Positions 1 to 8,722 of a stretch of DNA of 64,000 bases are shown one piece after another; position 1 is the first letter of the stretch, and each line of letters begins with the position of its first letter. The position numbers and the translations under genes are program-made. The DNA comes from Sphingobacterium spiritivorum (GTDB taxonomy: Bacteria > Bacteroidota > Bacteroidia > Sphingobacteriales > Sphingobacteriaceae). The notes beneath the pieces are model-generated. The model saw only the letters and a list, made by a program, of their open reading frames with translations, was not told the DNA's origin and ran no database searches. The stretch spans positions 372,001 to 436,000 of the forward strand of contig NZ_CP068083.1 of assembly GCF_016725325.1 (NCBI RefSeq), written 5' to 3'.

Positions 1-420
1 TTTTCTGCCGAAAAGTTTAATGTGCCGGAATACATCGGCTACGGTATAATGCAGCCTGACCTGTACATACATTGGCGTCATTAGGCGCGCAATGCTATCT
101 TCTTTGTAACCGATCAGCTCCAGCGCCATCTGCTTTTCACCCTCATTGAGAAGGTTGATCAGATACTTGATCACTTCATCCGGCAACTGATAAAACAGCT
201 CATTACGCAAATCCGGCTTTAGATTATTCAGAAATTCGGATAGTTCTTTTTCCGACAATTGTTTTATCAGCTCATATTGTGCAGCATTATCGAAAAAAGA
301 GAAAATTTCGAGCCGGACATCCAGGGGATAATCGGAAAATGCCTGATACAGTTCTCTTCCGGTTAACTCTGCCAGTTGTTCTGCAATGTCTGCAGGATGA
401 AGTAGGTTCTTTTGATCCAT
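1..420 (-). CDS. mgtE: Magnesium transporter MgtE, N-terminal part (runs off the window)
   Basis: The first 140 codons of a minus-strand gene are present; the rest lies beyond base 1. The protein opens with MDQKNLLHPADIAEQL. The HPADIAE motif followed by a repetitive helical region is the hallmark of the MgtE N domain, the cytosolic magnesium sensor. Near residue 113 the motif ARLMTPMYV matches the start of the CBS pair that follows. In the family a five-helix membrane pore comes next and the dimer forms a magnesium-gated Mg2+ channel in the inner membrane. The pore is not visible here, so transport is inferred from the family. Confidence 0.85.
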   Translation of the reverse strand, partial: MDQKNLLHPADIAEQLAELTGRELYQAFSDYPLDVRLEIFSFFDNAAQYELIKQLSEKELSEFLNNLKPDLRNELFYQLPDEVIKYLINLLNEGEKQMALELIGYKEDSIARLMTPMYVQVRLHYTVADVFRHIKLFGRK

Positions 421-504
421 CGGAACTCCATTATTATAGTGAACAAAACGCGGCAAAGCTAACCTTTTATTTTGGCTTTCAGGCTGAAAGCTGTTTTTCA
501 GAAC

Positions 505-1215
505 TTAAAAATCAATCTGCCCGGGAGAGAGTTCCACAGGTGCTGCCCCCTGTCTGAACAGTCTGGCTGTCAGATTTCCGGCAAGTATGACTTGTCCGTT
601 CTCCACCTCTAACCAGCTTCCTTCCCGTATACCCAGGACAGGTTGTGAATTATAGACATGAAACTCCTGAATACGGGTCTCACGGGTTTCTCCTTTGTGC
701 GTGGAGTTAGGATCCGGATCCAGATAATGGGGATTGATATTAAACGGCAAAATCTGCAAAGCATCAAATCCCTGCGGATAGACAATCGGCATATCATTGG
801 TAGTACTGATCGTTAATCCGGTGATATTAGATCCCGCAGAAGTACCGATATAGGGTTTTCCTTTTTCAATTTCCTCTTTCAATACCGGCAGCAATCCTTT
901 TTCCTGCAAAGTCTTAAGCAGTAAAAAGGTATTTCCCCCACCCGTAAAAATGGAAGAAGCCTCACGTATGGCTTGCGCCGGGTCTTCAAATTCATGAATA
1001 CCTCTTACATTAATACCTAAGGATATAAGAGCCTGACCTACTTTGGAGGTATACTCATCATATGTAACTCCGGACGGACGGGCGTAAGGAATAAACAAAA
1101 TTTGCTTTTCTCCTGTAAACTCCGCTATCCTGTCACGTATATAAACTAAAAAATCACTTCCATATACTGTACTTGTACTGATCACCATCAGTCGTGTATT
1201 CTTTCCAATTTCCAT
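505..1215 (-). CDS. pepE: Dipeptidase E (peptidase family S51)
   Basis: This 236-residue cytoplasmic serine peptidase should cleave dipeptides with N-terminal aspartate. The nucleophile elbow GTSAGS places Ser126 as nucleophile, with Asp141 (TNDMP) and His163 (NPHYLD) at the spacing of the Salmonella PepE triad. An oxyanion-region TGGGNT lies near residue 91. The length is normal for the family. It ends 85 bases before the mgtE start on the same strand. A TACATTTG element about 25 bases upstream could be its -7 promoter. Confidence 0.9.
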   Translation of the reverse strand: MEIGKNTRLMVISTSTVYGSDFLVYIRDRIAEFTGEKQILFIPYARPSGVTYDEYTSKVGQALISLGINVRGIHEFEDPAQAIREASSIFTGGGNTFLLLKTLQEKGLLPVLKEEIEKGKPYIGTSAGSNITGLTISTTNDMPIVYPQGFDALQILPFNINPHYLDPDPNSTHKGETRETRIQEFHVYNSQPVLGIREGSWLEVENGQVILAGNLTARLFRQGAAPVELSPGQIDF

Positions 1216-1239
1216 ATCACATTACTTCTTTAATACTTT

Positions 1240-1247
1240 CAAATGTA
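1240..1247 (-). promoter_or_regulatory. Candidate -7 promoter element for pepE
   Basis: Read on the minus strand this is TACATTTG, a match to the Bacteroidota TAnnTTTG element, 25 bases before the pepE start. No convincing TTG-type -33 element sits at the usual spacing, so it is tentative. Confidence 0.35.
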
Positions 1248-1440
1248 TAGCTTTCAAATAATATTTACCTGAATCCTTATCAAAATGACATTCTTTCCAC
1301 TCTTGGCACAATGTCCAGATCATCTATTATCAAAATTCTTATCGATTTTAATAAATGTATAATTTAAATACAAATAATCACAAAAAATCAAGTCAATTTT
1401 TCAAACAAATCATATTCCTGTTATCAAAAATTGATTTAGC

Positions 1441-1485
1441 AAATACAAAAAAATAATGCAAGAGCTTACACACTCTTGCATTATT
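1441..1485 (-). terminator. Intrinsic terminator of the SPFH/RHH operon
   Basis: The arms AATAATGCAAGAG (1452-1464) and CTCTTGCATTATT (1473-1485) form a perfect 13-bp stem with an 8-base loop. On the minus strand the stem is followed by a run of seven T. It lies 26 bases after the stop of the ribbon-helix-helix gene. Confidence 0.85.
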
Positions 1486-1510
1486 AACAGGCAGATACCG
1501 AAAAGATAGG

Positions 1511-1690
1511 TTATTTTTCAGACTTATCCCCTGAATCTTTACTTTTAAGACGTTTGTTCTCTTTCAATGCTTTATTCAGGAGATATTCAATCTGACCATT
1601 TACACTTCTGAATTCGTCGGCTGCCCACTTTTCCAATGCATTGAACATTTCAGCATCGACCCTTAACATAAAATTCTTTTTACCCGACAT
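1511..1690 (-). CDS. Small Arc-like ribbon-helix-helix protein
   Basis: This is a 59-residue protein: MSGKKNFMLRVDAEMFNALE leads into a helical region ending in a charged tail. The pattern FMLRV-D-x4-ALEKWA is a short beta strand followed by a helix, as in Arc/MetJ-type ribbon-helix-helix DNA-binding proteins. The start lies only 13 bases after the stop of the SPFH gene, and a terminator follows, so the two form one operon. Pairs of an SPFH protein and a small Arc-like protein recur in bacterial genomes as far as I know. A role as autoregulator is inference; the dyad upstream of the operon would be a natural target. Confidence 0.75.
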   Translation of the reverse strand: MSGKKNFMLRVDAEMFNALEKWAADEFRSVNGQIEYLLNKALKENKRLKSKDSGDKSEK

Positions 1691-1703
1691 CCTGTTTTCA
1701 ATT

Positions 1704-2567
1704 TTATTGATACAAAGTACCTGCGTTGACTATCGGAGAGGCTGCCTTTTCACCACAAAGTACAACCATAAGATTGCTGACCATCGCTGCTTTTTTCTCA
1801 TTGTCTAACTCGACAATATCCTTCTCCGAAAGCTTATGAAGTGCCATCTCCACCATACCTACAGCACCTTCTACAATCTTAGCTCTAGCCGCAACGATAG
1901 CAGTTGCCTGCTGGCGTTGTAACATCGCTCCTGCAATCTCTGAAGCATAAGCCAGATGACTGATACGAGCCTCTTTAATAACAATGCCAGCCGGAGCCAG
2001 ACGATCCGTCAATTCCTGTTCTAAAATATGATTAACGGTCTCTCCTCCTTCACGAAGCGTAATAGAAGCTTCTTCATCTTCAAGATTATCATAAGGAAAA
2101 CTTCCGGCCAGATGACGCACAGCCGCTTCACTCTGTGTACGAACATATGAAGTGTAGTTTGTTACATCAAAAGAAGCTTTGTATGTATCTCCTACCTGCC
2201 ACACAATTACAGCTCCGATTTCAATAGGATTACCCATTTTATCATTAACCTTTAACGTCTGCCCCTGTAAGTTATCCGAACGAAGGCTCACTTTGATACT
2301 TGAATACAAAGGATTAATAAAGAACAAACCGTTTTCTTTTACTGTTCCTACATACCTGCCGAAAAAGCTCAATACGCGGGAGTGATTCGGACTGATAATC
2401 ATGAGACCTTTAAGTGTAAAAGCAAATACCAGAAACAACAATGCACTTATAAACCCATATGTCGGATTGTCCTTGACCAGAACAATACAATATATGGCAA
2501 GCGCAAAACATATTACCGCAATTAATAAGGCTAGAAAGCCTGAAATAGGTTTGATTAACTTTTCCAT
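1704..2567 (-). CDS. SPFH/Band-7 (stomatin-prohibitin family) membrane protein
   Basis: This 287-residue protein has two hydrophobic segments near residues 9-31 and 38-57, then an SPFH domain (about 60-220) and a C-terminal helical region. Family-like features include the start of the SPFH domain at [18 protein letters not shown], a basic QSEAAVRHL helix, and [19 protein letters not shown] near residue 218. Such proteins oligomerise on membranes and organise microdomains or protect proteases. No catalytic function is expected. It is first in a two-gene operon with the ribbon-helix-helix protein. Its upstream region carries overlapping TGATAT palindromes at the promoter. Confidence 0.85.
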   Translation of the reverse strand: MEKLIKPISGFLALLIAVICFALAIYCIVLVKDNPTYGFISALLFLVFAFTLKGLMIISPNHSRVLSFFGRYVGTVKENGLFFINPLYSSIKVSLRSDNLQGQTLKVNDKMGNPIEIGAVIVWQVGDTYKASFDVTNYTSYVRTQSEAAVRHLAGSFPYDNLEDEEASITLREGGETVNHILEQELTDRLAPAGIVIKEARISHLAYASEIAGAMLQRQQATAIVAARAKIVEGAVGMVEMALHKLSEKDIVELDNEKKAAMVSNLMVVLCGEKAASPIVNAGTLYQ

Positions 2568-2586
2568 AATTTAAATATTAGTGTTA

Positions 2587-2612
2587 TTGATATGATATCA
2601 AAATTATATCAT
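2587..2612 (-). promoter_or_regulatory. Overlapping TGATAT dyads at the SPFH promoter
   Basis: TTGATATGATATCAA (2587-2601) is a perfect odd-centred palindrome. A second dyad, ATGATAT (2592-2598) with ATATCAT (2606-2612), overlaps it. A minus-strand TAATTTTG (2599-2606), a TAnnTTTG -7 match, lies inside the second dyad. A repressor bound here would cover the promoter. The binding protein is unknown; the operon's own RHH protein is one candidate. Confidence 0.45.
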
Positions 2613-2765
2613 TTTAATTTCAAAAGCAAGTCCTTTTAAAATTAAAATTTCAGGAAAAGAATCAAAGATCAGATAATTAAAAAAGTAGACATTAAAACAC
2701 GCTTAGAATTCACTATCTGAAACTCAAATGACTAATAGATTTATCATTTTTTGTAATTTTAAAAT

Positions 2766-3248
2766 ATGCTAAAAGAATCTTTTCCTCCTGTATGTGGTCT
2801 TTTTCCAAGGTTTTTAATTCTGGGTTCTCTGCCAGGAGATAAATCGCTGGAACAGCAGCAATATTATGCACATCCTCAAAACCGGTTCTGGAAATTATTA
2901 TTTCATCTTATGGAAAAAGAATATGAATCTGATTATTCCAGGCGCATTCAACTTTTGGAAGATCATCATATTGCACTTTGGGATACCTGTGCTTCAGCAA
3001 TACGTCCTGGTAGTATGGATACAGCCATACTTTCAGAAATCCCGAATGATATCATCAGTATGCTACAACATGTCCCTTCTATACAGCACGTGATTTTTAA
3101 CGGTAATAAAGCAAAGCAATTATATGACAAATACCATAAGAGACTTCCGCAGATATCCTATCACAGCCTGCCCAGCACCAGCCCGGCAAATGCCAGCTTT
3201 ACCTTTGACAAACTGGTAGACTCCTGGTCAATACTCAAATCCGTTTAA
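2766..3248 (+). CDS. Hypoxanthine-DNA glycosylase-like protein (UDG family 6)
   Basis: This is a 160-residue member of the uracil-DNA glycosylase superfamily. Motif 1 is at residues 18-42: ILGSLPGDKSL followed by YYAHPQNRFW, with Asn39 in the position used by family 6 hypoxanthine glycosylases. Motif 2, LPSTSPANA, is near the C-terminus and shapes the DNA-intercalating loop. The enzyme would excise deaminated bases (hypoxanthine, possibly mismatched uracil) to start base excision repair. It stands alone, divergent from the SPFH operon. Family 6 is the best fit to the motifs; substrate range is inferred. Confidence 0.8.
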   Translation: MLKESFPPVCGLFPRFLILGSLPGDKSLEQQQYYAHPQNRFWKLLFHLMEKEYESDYSRRIQLLEDHHIALWDTCASAIRPGSMDTAILSEIPNDIISMLQHVPSIQHVIFNGNKAKQLYDKYHKRLPQISYHSLPSTSPANASFTFDKLVDSWSILKSV

Positions 3249-3286
3249 TATTCGCCAATTTTCCTGTAAATATCAGGATGATTGAC

Positions 3287-3294
3287 TATTTTTG
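3287..3294 (+). promoter_or_regulatory. Candidate -7 element of purM
   Basis: TATTTTTG matches TAnnTTTG and ends 7 bases before ATG 3302. Transcription from it would begin about at that start codon, giving a very short leader or a leaderless mRNA. It lies inside the longer reading frame opening at 3278, which argues for the 3302 start. Confidence 0.45.
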
Positions 3295-3301
3295 CCCCAA
3301 G

Positions 3302-4480
3302 ATGTCAGATTTAAAATACAACCAAAGAGGTGTGTCCGCAGGTAAAGAGGATGTACACAATGCAATCAAAAACATTGATAAGGGACTTTTTCCCAAAGCT
3401 TTTTGTAAAATCATCCCTGATATTCTGGCTGGTGATGAAGAATGGTGTAATATTATGCATGCCGATGGTGCAGGTACAAAATCTTCATTGGCGTATGTAT
3501 ACTGGAAGCAAACAGGAGATGCTTCAGTATGGAGAGGAATCGCACAGGATGCTATTATTATGAATCTTGACGACCTGCTGTGCGTAGGTTCAACAGATAA
3601 TATCCTGTTGTCTTCTACTATCGGAAGAAATAAGAATCTGATCCCTGGAGAAGTAATTGCAGAAATCATCAACGGGACAGAAGAAATACTTGCTGAACTT
3701 CGTGATATGGGTATAGGCATCTATTCTACAGGTGGAGAGACTGCAGATGTAGGCGACATTGTGCGTACCATCATTGTGGACAGTACGGTTACTTGTCGTA
3801 TGCCTCGTAAGGATGTGATTTCCAATCATAACATCAAATCCGGAAATGTAATCGTAGGACTTGCTTCATACGGACAGGCCAAATATGAAAAAGAATATAA
3901 TGGCGGAATGGGTTCCAATGGCCTTACATCTGCACGTCATGATGTATTTCATAAAGCGATTGCCGAACAATATCCGGAAAGCTTTGATCCCGCAGTTCCC
4001 TATGATCTGGTATTTGCAGGTGGTAAAGGATTGACAGATCCCGTTGAAATAGGCAATGAGAAAACGATCACAGCAGGTAAACTGGTTTTATCACCAACCC
4101 GTACATATGCTCCGGTTATCAAGACCATTTTAGATAAATATCGTTCACAAATCGACGGAATGGTGCATTGTTCAGGTGGTGCGCAAACAAAAGTATTACA
4201 CTTTGTGGATAATGTGCATGTTATCAAAGATAATCTGTTCCCTGTTCCGCCTCTGTTTGATCTGATCCAGAAAGAATCAAAAACAGACTGGCAGGAGATG
4301 TATAAGGTTTTTAATATGGGACACCGTATGGAATTGTACGTTTCGGAAGACATTGCTCAGGATATTATTGCGATTTCTGAATCATTTGGTATCCCTGCAC
4401 AGATTGTAGGCCGTGTAGAAGGGGCTTCAGGCAAAAAAGTAACGATCCATTCTCCTTACGGAACATTTGAATACGAATAA
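3302..4480 (+). CDS. purM: Phosphoribosylformylglycinamidine cyclo-ligase (AIR synthase)
   Basis: The 392-residue protein (start at MSDLKYNQRG) catalyses ATP-dependent closure of FGAM to AIR, step five of purine synthesis. PurM features are visible: YNQRGVSAGK at the N-terminus, HADGAGTKSSLAYVYW, the IYSTGGETADVGDIV glycine-rich ATP loop, and GGAQTKVL in the C-terminal domain. It is longer than the roughly 345-residue E. coli enzyme, as is common in Bacteroidota. An in-frame ATG at 3278 would add eight residues, but a likely promoter lies between the two starts. It is followed closely by the rimK partner gene. Confidence 0.88.
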   Translation: MSDLKYNQRGVSAGKEDVHNAIKNIDKGLFPKAFCKIIPDILAGDEEWCNIMHADGAGTKSSLAYVYWKQTGDASVWRGIAQDAIIMNLDDLLCVGSTDNILLSSTIGRNKNLIPGEVIAEIINGTEEILAELRDMGIGIYSTGGETADVGDIVRTIIVDSTVTCRMPRKDVISNHNIKSGNVIVGLASYGQAKYEKEYNGGMGSNGLTSARHDVFHKAIAEQYPESFDPAVPYDLVFAGGKGLTDPVEIGNEKTITAGKLVLSPTRTYAPVIKTILDKYRSQIDGMVHCSGGAQTKVLHFVDNVHVIKDNLFPVPPLFDLIQKESKTDWQEMYKVFNMGHRMELYVSEDIAQDIIAISESFGIPAQIVGRVEGASGKKVTIHSPYGTFEYE

Positions 4481-4491
4481 ACGGTAGATAT

Positions 4492-4926
4492 ATGGCTGAA
4501 ATGCGAACCATAGGTTGGTATGAAACGGTAGATCTGCCGGAACTTGGCTTGTACAATTTTAAGGCAAAAATCGATACAGGTGCCCGTACTTCTGTTCTTC
4601 ATTGTGAAGAATATCATATTGAAGAAGAAAACGGACACAAATTTATACAATGCACGATCATCGACGATTTTGAGACAGAGAGCACACGTGTCATCCGGTT
4701 TCCGATAGTACGCCAGGGAGTTGTAAAAAGCTCTTTTGGACATTCAGAGATCAGGTATATGATCTTTACTAAGATTAAACTCTTCGATCAACTATATAAT
4801 ATTAAACTTTCATTCCGAAATCGTTCGGGCATGAAATTTCCAATGCTTCTTGGGCGAAATTTTATAAGCAAAAAATTCCTTGTAGACGTTTCAAAATACA
4901 ACCTCTCAGAAAACTCTTCCTTATAA
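4492..4926 (+). CDS. RimB-like retropepsin-fold protein (putative ATP-dependent zinc protease, PF05618)
   Basis: The 144-residue protein contains IDTGARTSVLH at residues 27-37, the D-T-G signature of retropepsin-like aspartic folds, and PMLLGRNFI near residue 118, the usual second hydrophobic-G motif. The family was named ATP-dependent zinc protease but its fold and motif are of the aspartic protease type. It starts 11 bases after purM and precedes rimK by 62 bases. In other bacteria the same family neighbours rimK and modulates glutamate tailing of ribosomal protein S6. A regulatory or trimming role in that modification is inferred from context. Confidence 0.8.
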   Translation: MAEMRTIGWYETVDLPELGLYNFKAKIDTGARTSVLHCEEYHIEEENGHKFIQCTIIDDFETESTRVIRFPIVRQGVVKSSFGHSEIRYMIFTKIKLFDQLYNIKLSFRNRSGMKFPMLLGRNFISKKFLVDVSKYNLSENSSL

Positions 4927-4988
4927 ATTTGCAAAAGGAAAACCAAGCAGCATATCATTTGTTATAACAATACAATACTATCAGTTCA

Positions 4989-5915
4989 GTGAAAATCGCT
5001 ATTCTTTCAACTAATAAATCTTTGTATTCCACACGAAGACTCGTGGAGGCTGCTGAGAAAAGAGGACATGAGTGTGTGGTCATGGATCACAGCAAATGTT
5101 ACGTAGGCATCCGCCAGGACAGCCCAAGCATTCATTATCGTGGTCAGGAGATCGGCCCTATCGACGCCATTATTCCGCGGATAGGTTCGTCTGTTACCTT
5201 TTATGGATCTGCTATTGTACGTCAATTTGAGGTTATGGGTGTTATTTCAGCCAACCCAAGTCAGGCTATTACCCGTTCAAGGGACAAACTGCGCTGTATG
5301 CAGATCCTTTCGGGTGCCGGTATCGGACTTCCGGTAACAGGATTCGCAAGAACCATCTCCGATGTAGATGACCTGATCAGCATGGTCGGTGGTGCGCCGC
5401 TGGTTATCAAATTGCTGGAGGGAACACAGGGTATAGGTGTTGTGCTCGCTGAAACAAAAAAAGCAGCTTCATCCGTTATTGAAGCGTTCTATGGATTAGG
5501 GAATAATATCCTTGTACAGGAATTTATTAAGGAATCCAAAGGAACGGACATACGTGCCTTCGTCGTTGGAGGAAAAGTCGTCGGAGCTATGAAAAGAACA
5601 GCCAAAGAAGGTGAATTCCGCTCCAATATCCATAGAGGAGGAAGCGCTGAAGTCATCAAACTGACCAAGAAGGAGAAAGACACAGCTATAGCCGCAGCTG
5701 CAGAATTGGGTCTGACCGTCTGTGGAGTGGATATGATTCCATCGGAAAGAGGTCCATTGGTACTCGAGGTCAATTCAAGCCCCGGACTGGAGGGGATAGA
5801 AAAAGCGACTAAAAAAGATATCGCAGGGGAGATCATTATGTATCTGGAGAGACAGTATGAGCTCAAGGTTTCAAAACCGGAAATCCGCAAAAAGAAAAAA
5901 GAAAGTAAGCTCTAA
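4989..5915 (+). CDS. rimK: RimK-type alpha-L-glutamate ligase (ribosomal protein S6 modification)
   Basis: This 308-residue ATP-grasp ligase adds glutamates to the C-terminus of ribosomal protein S6 in the family's type member. The pre-ATP-grasp domain begins [18 protein letters not shown]. The ATP-grasp core shows [11 protein letters not shown] (about 140-150), [19 protein letters not shown], the [11 protein letters not shown] loop and the metal-binding [11 protein letters not shown] near 260-270. The start is GTG at 4989; there is no in-frame ATG nearby and the first residues match the family. The C-terminus carries a lysine-rich extension. A terminator follows directly. Confidence 0.9.
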   Translation: MKIAILSTNKSLYSTRRLVEAAEKRGHECVVMDHSKCYVGIRQDSPSIHYRGQEIGPIDAIIPRIGSSVTFYGSAIVRQFEVMGVISANPSQAITRSRDKLRCMQILSGAGIGLPVTGFARTISDVDDLISMVGGAPLVIKLLEGTQGIGVVLAETKKAASSVIEAFYGLGNNILVQEFIKESKGTDIRAFVVGGKVVGAMKRTAKEGEFRSNIHRGGSAEVIKLTKKEKDTAIAAAAELGLTVCGVDMIPSERGPLVLEVNSSPGLEGIEKATKKDIAGEIIMYLERQYELKVSKPEIRKKKKESKL

Positions 5916-5938
5916 GCTATTCTCAGTTATATAATATT

Positions 5939-5974
5939 ATCCTCACCCGCTCATACAGGTGAGGATATTTTTTT
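5939..5974 (+). terminator. Intrinsic terminator after rimK
   Basis: ATCCTCACC (5939-5947) pairs with GGTGAGGAT (5958-5966), followed by ATTTTTTT. It closes the purM-rimK run and faces the convergent SGNH esterase gene. Confidence 0.85.
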
Positions 5975-7070
5975 ACTTCAGTATGTTCCGGATCAGTTTT
6001 TCATATGCACGTGCAATCTTCATCATTCCCAGATCATTGGGGTGAGCATAGTCCACCGTTGATTCCAGATCAAGACCGATAGCTGTATTTGACAGCAGAT
6101 ACAGATCTTTTATTCCGGATTGTTGCATATCCCGGAAAGCTTTCCTTGCAATCACAGTCGATCGTGTATAAGCTGCATTTGTTCCCAGATTCATCACCTG
6201 TGGATCCATACCCGAACTGTGTTCTGTAATAATTATCGGCGTTTTGGGATGTTTCAGACGCAATACCGATACTGCATTTTTAAGCAAAGAGTCCAATTGC
6301 TTTTCTGACAAATCTTTGGTAATACCCAGATTAGGAATACAATCCAGCACATATACACGCGCATCGACAGTATTCATCAGGTTTAGGACAGGTTCTTCTA
6401 ACCGTCCGTTACCGGAAAACCCCAGATTAATCACAGGTATCTGCAGATGTCTGCCCAGAATATTGGTCCACGCCAAACCGGGTCTCGATGTACAGGCTCC
6501 CTGAGCGATAGACGTACCGTATACTACTACAGGTTTACTATCCTTCTTCAAGAACTCCAGTTTGCTCCCTTCCGTCACCCCGATATTCATCCAGCCAACG
6601 GAGTTATACAAAGGTAGATATAAGCGATACTGCAGAGAAGAGCTGGAGGCAATATTCGAAAACACAAATGAAGAGGTATCACTAAAATCATATCTTCCTG
6701 CAGCCCAGCTCCAGGTCTTTTTGACCGGATCAAAGGCATACAGATCGAGACCACTTACGCCGGTGGAAGGCATATGTGGCATTGCGAGCGAACCTTTAAG
6801 TGTATACTTCACTATAATAGAATCTGCATCTGTCTGAAAATCTATAAACAAACCAGCTGCATTAGTTCCCAACGACCATACCGGCTCCCTCACCTGTTCT
6901 TTTAGAGAAGCAGGAAGTCGGCCATAGTCATGACTCTTTGCTAATCCGGGAACCCTGCCTGACACAGCATTTTCGGTCAAAGGGTCTAACCAATGAATAG
7001 CGGTCTGTGCATATCCTTTAAAAAAACAAACCATCAAAAACAGAAGTAAAAAACAAGGTTTAGATTTCAT
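5973..7070 (-). CDS. Secreted SGNH/GDSL-family hydrolase with GxDLY N-terminal domain
   Basis: This is a 365-residue exported protein; residues 1-21 form a signal peptide ending in GYAQ. An N-terminal beta-rich domain includes the GLDLY motif (about residue 106), typical of the domain that precedes SGNH hydrolases in Bacteroidota. The catalytic domain shows VVVYGTSIAQGA (nucleophile Ser), INLGFSGNGRLE (oxyanion Gly/Asn) and YAHPNDLGM near residue 342 with the D/H pair seen as H-P-x-D. It probably deacylates a carbohydrate in the periplasm or outside. No polysaccharide utilisation genes adjoin it, so the substrate is unknown. Confidence 0.8.
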   Translation of the reverse strand: MKSKPCFLLLFLMVCFFKGYAQTAIHWLDPLTENAVSGRVPGLAKSHDYGRLPASLKEQVREPVWSLGTNAAGLFIDFQTDADSIIVKYTLKGSLAMPHMPSTGVSGLDLYAFDPVKKTWSWAAGRYDFSDTSSFVFSNIASSSSLQYRLYLPLYNSVGWMNIGVTEGSKLEFLKKDSKPVVVYGTSIAQGACTSRPGLAWTNILGRHLQIPVINLGFSGNGRLEEPVLNLMNTVDARVYVLDCIPNLGITKDLSEKQLDSLLKNAVSVLRLKHPKTPIIITEHSSGMDPQVMNLGTNAAYTRSTVIARKAFRDMQQSGIKDLYLLSNTAIGLDLESTVDYAHPNDLGMMKIARAYEKLIRNILK

Positions 7071-7121
7071 TGTTATAGTTTTAATTAGGCTGAAGATATA
7101 AAATTTAGTTAAGTTTACGAT

Positions 7122-7685
7122 ATGAAAATATTAGCCTTTGCAGGAAGCAACAGTTCCTCATCCATAAATAAAAAACTGGTAGCATCTGTATCCAGATATT
7201 ACAAAGAAGCCGAAGATATTATTGAGATTGCCGATCTCAATGATTTTCCGTTACCGCTGTTCAGCAAGCAGGTAGAAGCAGAAATAGGAATACCACAGGA
7301 AGTGCATAATTTTGTGGACAAGATCGACTGGGCAGATCTTATTCTTATCTCACTAGCTGAAAATAACGGCAATTATAATGTGGGGTACAAAAATATGGTC
7401 GATTGGATTTCCCGCATTCCCAAAAGAAAGATATATGCGGACAAACCGATCTTTCTGATGGCTACAAGTCCTGGTGCCAGAGGCGGACAATCGGTATTGA
7501 GCATTGCAACTGCACGGATGCCATTTGACGGAGGAGATGTTCTGGATACCTTTTCGCTGCCTAGTTTCAATGATAACTTTGAAGAAGGAAAAGGAGTAGT
7601 TAATATGTTGTTAAGAAGTCAGCTGGAAGCGAAAGTCAGGAAGACGAAAAGAACAATGGCCGAAAAACTTCAAGGCAATTCATGA
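7122..7685 (+). CDS. NADPH-dependent FMN reductase-like flavodoxin-fold protein
   Basis: The 187-residue cytoplasmic protein starts MKILAFAGSNSSSSINKKL, the phosphate-binding loop of the FMN_red family. It also carries LISLAENNGNYNVGYKNMVDW (a variant of the E-Y-N-x2-P/K-N flavin contact) and LMATSPGARGG. Members reduce quinones, azo dyes or chromate with NAD(P)H. It is a single gene, divergent from the esterase, and the DJ-1 family gene follows after 75 bases. The physiological acceptor cannot be read from the sequence. Confidence 0.8.
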   Translation: MKILAFAGSNSSSSINKKLVASVSRYYKEAEDIIEIADLNDFPLPLFSKQVEAEIGIPQEVHNFVDKIDWADLILISLAENNGNYNVGYKNMVDWISRIPKRKIYADKPIFLMATSPGARGGQSVLSIATARMPFDGGDVLDTFSLPSFNDNFEEGKGVVNMLLRSQLEAKVRKTKRTMAEKLQGNS

Positions 7686-7760
7686 CGTATATTTTACTAA
7701 ACTGATCTGCCGCTCAAAGCAATTACTTGTATATTTAACACTATAAAAATTTAGAAGATC

Positions 7761-8339
7761 ATGGCAAAAAAAATCTTATTATTAGTAGGCGATTATGTAG
7801 AAGATTATGAAGCAATGGTACCTTTTCAGGCAATGGGTGCAATTGGAATTGATGTTGACGCCATCGCTCCTGAACGCAAAAAAGGAGATGTAGTACCTAC
7901 AGCAGTGCATGATTTTACCGGAGATCAGACATACAAGGAATTACGCGGGCATAACTTCGGTATCAACAAGGACTTCGACACTGTCAATCCGGAAGAATAT
8001 GACGGACTCTATATTGCAGGCGGACGTTCTGCAGAATATATCCGGTTGAATAAGCGTGTACTGGAAATTACACAACATTTCTTTAACGCCAACAAACCTG
8101 TGGCCGCTATCTGTCATGGTATTCAGGTATTGACTGCCGCAAAAGTATTAGCGGGACGCACTTTGACAGCTTATGTAGCTGTAGGACCGGACATCGAACT
8201 TGCCGGGGGAACATGGAAAAATATACCTGCAGATCAGGCTGTAGTAGACGGCAATCTGGTGACATCACCTGCATGGCCGGGACATCAGGCCATTTTAAAA
8301 GAATTTTTCAAACTCCTTGATATTAAAATTTCGCTTTAA
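7761..8339 (+). CDS. DJ-1/PfpI family protein
   Basis: The 192-residue protein has the DJ-1/PfpI glutamine-amidotransferase-like fold. The nucleophile elbow is AICHGIQ with Cys118-His119, and the N-terminal VGDYVEDYEAMVP supplies the conserved acidic residue. Family activities include protein or methylglyoxal deglycation, stress chaperoning and peptidase activity, and sequence alone does not decide among them. Its stop overlaps the start of the next gene in TAATG, so the two are probably co-translated. Confidence 0.82.
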   Translation: MAKKILLLVGDYVEDYEAMVPFQAMGAIGIDVDAIAPERKKGDVVPTAVHDFTGDQTYKELRGHNFGINKDFDTVNPEEYDGLYIAGGRSAEYIRLNKRVLEITQHFFNANKPVAAICHGIQVLTAAKVLAGRTLTAYVAVGPDIELAGGTWKNIPADQAVVDGNLVTSPAWPGHQAILKEFFKLLDIKISL

Positions 8340-8716
8340 TGAAGAGCAAAAACAAAAAAGCCTGGTTGCTGATCATCCCAATTATACTGATCGTAGGATT
8401 TATTTTCAAAGATTCGCTGACTCAAAAAAGTATCGCAGATCTGAAAGGAGATTTCAAAGAAGTTGCTTTTGTGCGTAATGAACAAAATAAAGGTGGTATT
8501 ATCCGTATTTATGCTATTTCAGTCGGTGATATCGCAAATGCAGATTATGAAGGTGCTGCAGATCTGTTCCCTACGAATGACTACGGAAGCTCCACAACGC
8601 TCTATTTCTTTGACAAGAACTTTCCTTTTCCTACAGAACTGACGCTCGAATCACCTCATTTTGATCTTGATAAATACAAATCTATCATGATTATCAAAAG
8701 GACAGGTTCCAAATAA
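8339..8716 (+). CDS. Hypothetical membrane-anchored protein
   Basis: I do not recognise this 125-residue protein. It has a basic N-terminus (MKSKNKK), one hydrophobic segment (about residues 9-24) that could be an uncleaved anchor, and a soluble remainder of mixed alpha/beta character. It begins within the stop codon of the DJ-1/PfpI gene (TAATG), which points to translational coupling. A possible hairpin terminator follows. A shared role with the DJ-1 protein in stress response is only a guess from coupling. Confidence 0.6.
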   Translation: MKSKNKKAWLLIIPIILIVGFIFKDSLTQKSIADLKGDFKEVAFVRNEQNKGGIIRIYAISVGDIANADYEGAADLFPTNDYGSSTTLYFFDKNFPFPTELTLESPHFDLDKYKSIMIIKRTGSK

Positions 8717-8722
8717 CTATTA

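Noticed and set aside
3278..3301. Upstream ATG for purM adding eight residues
   Set aside because: A promoter-like TATTTTTG lies after it and family members start at the second Met.
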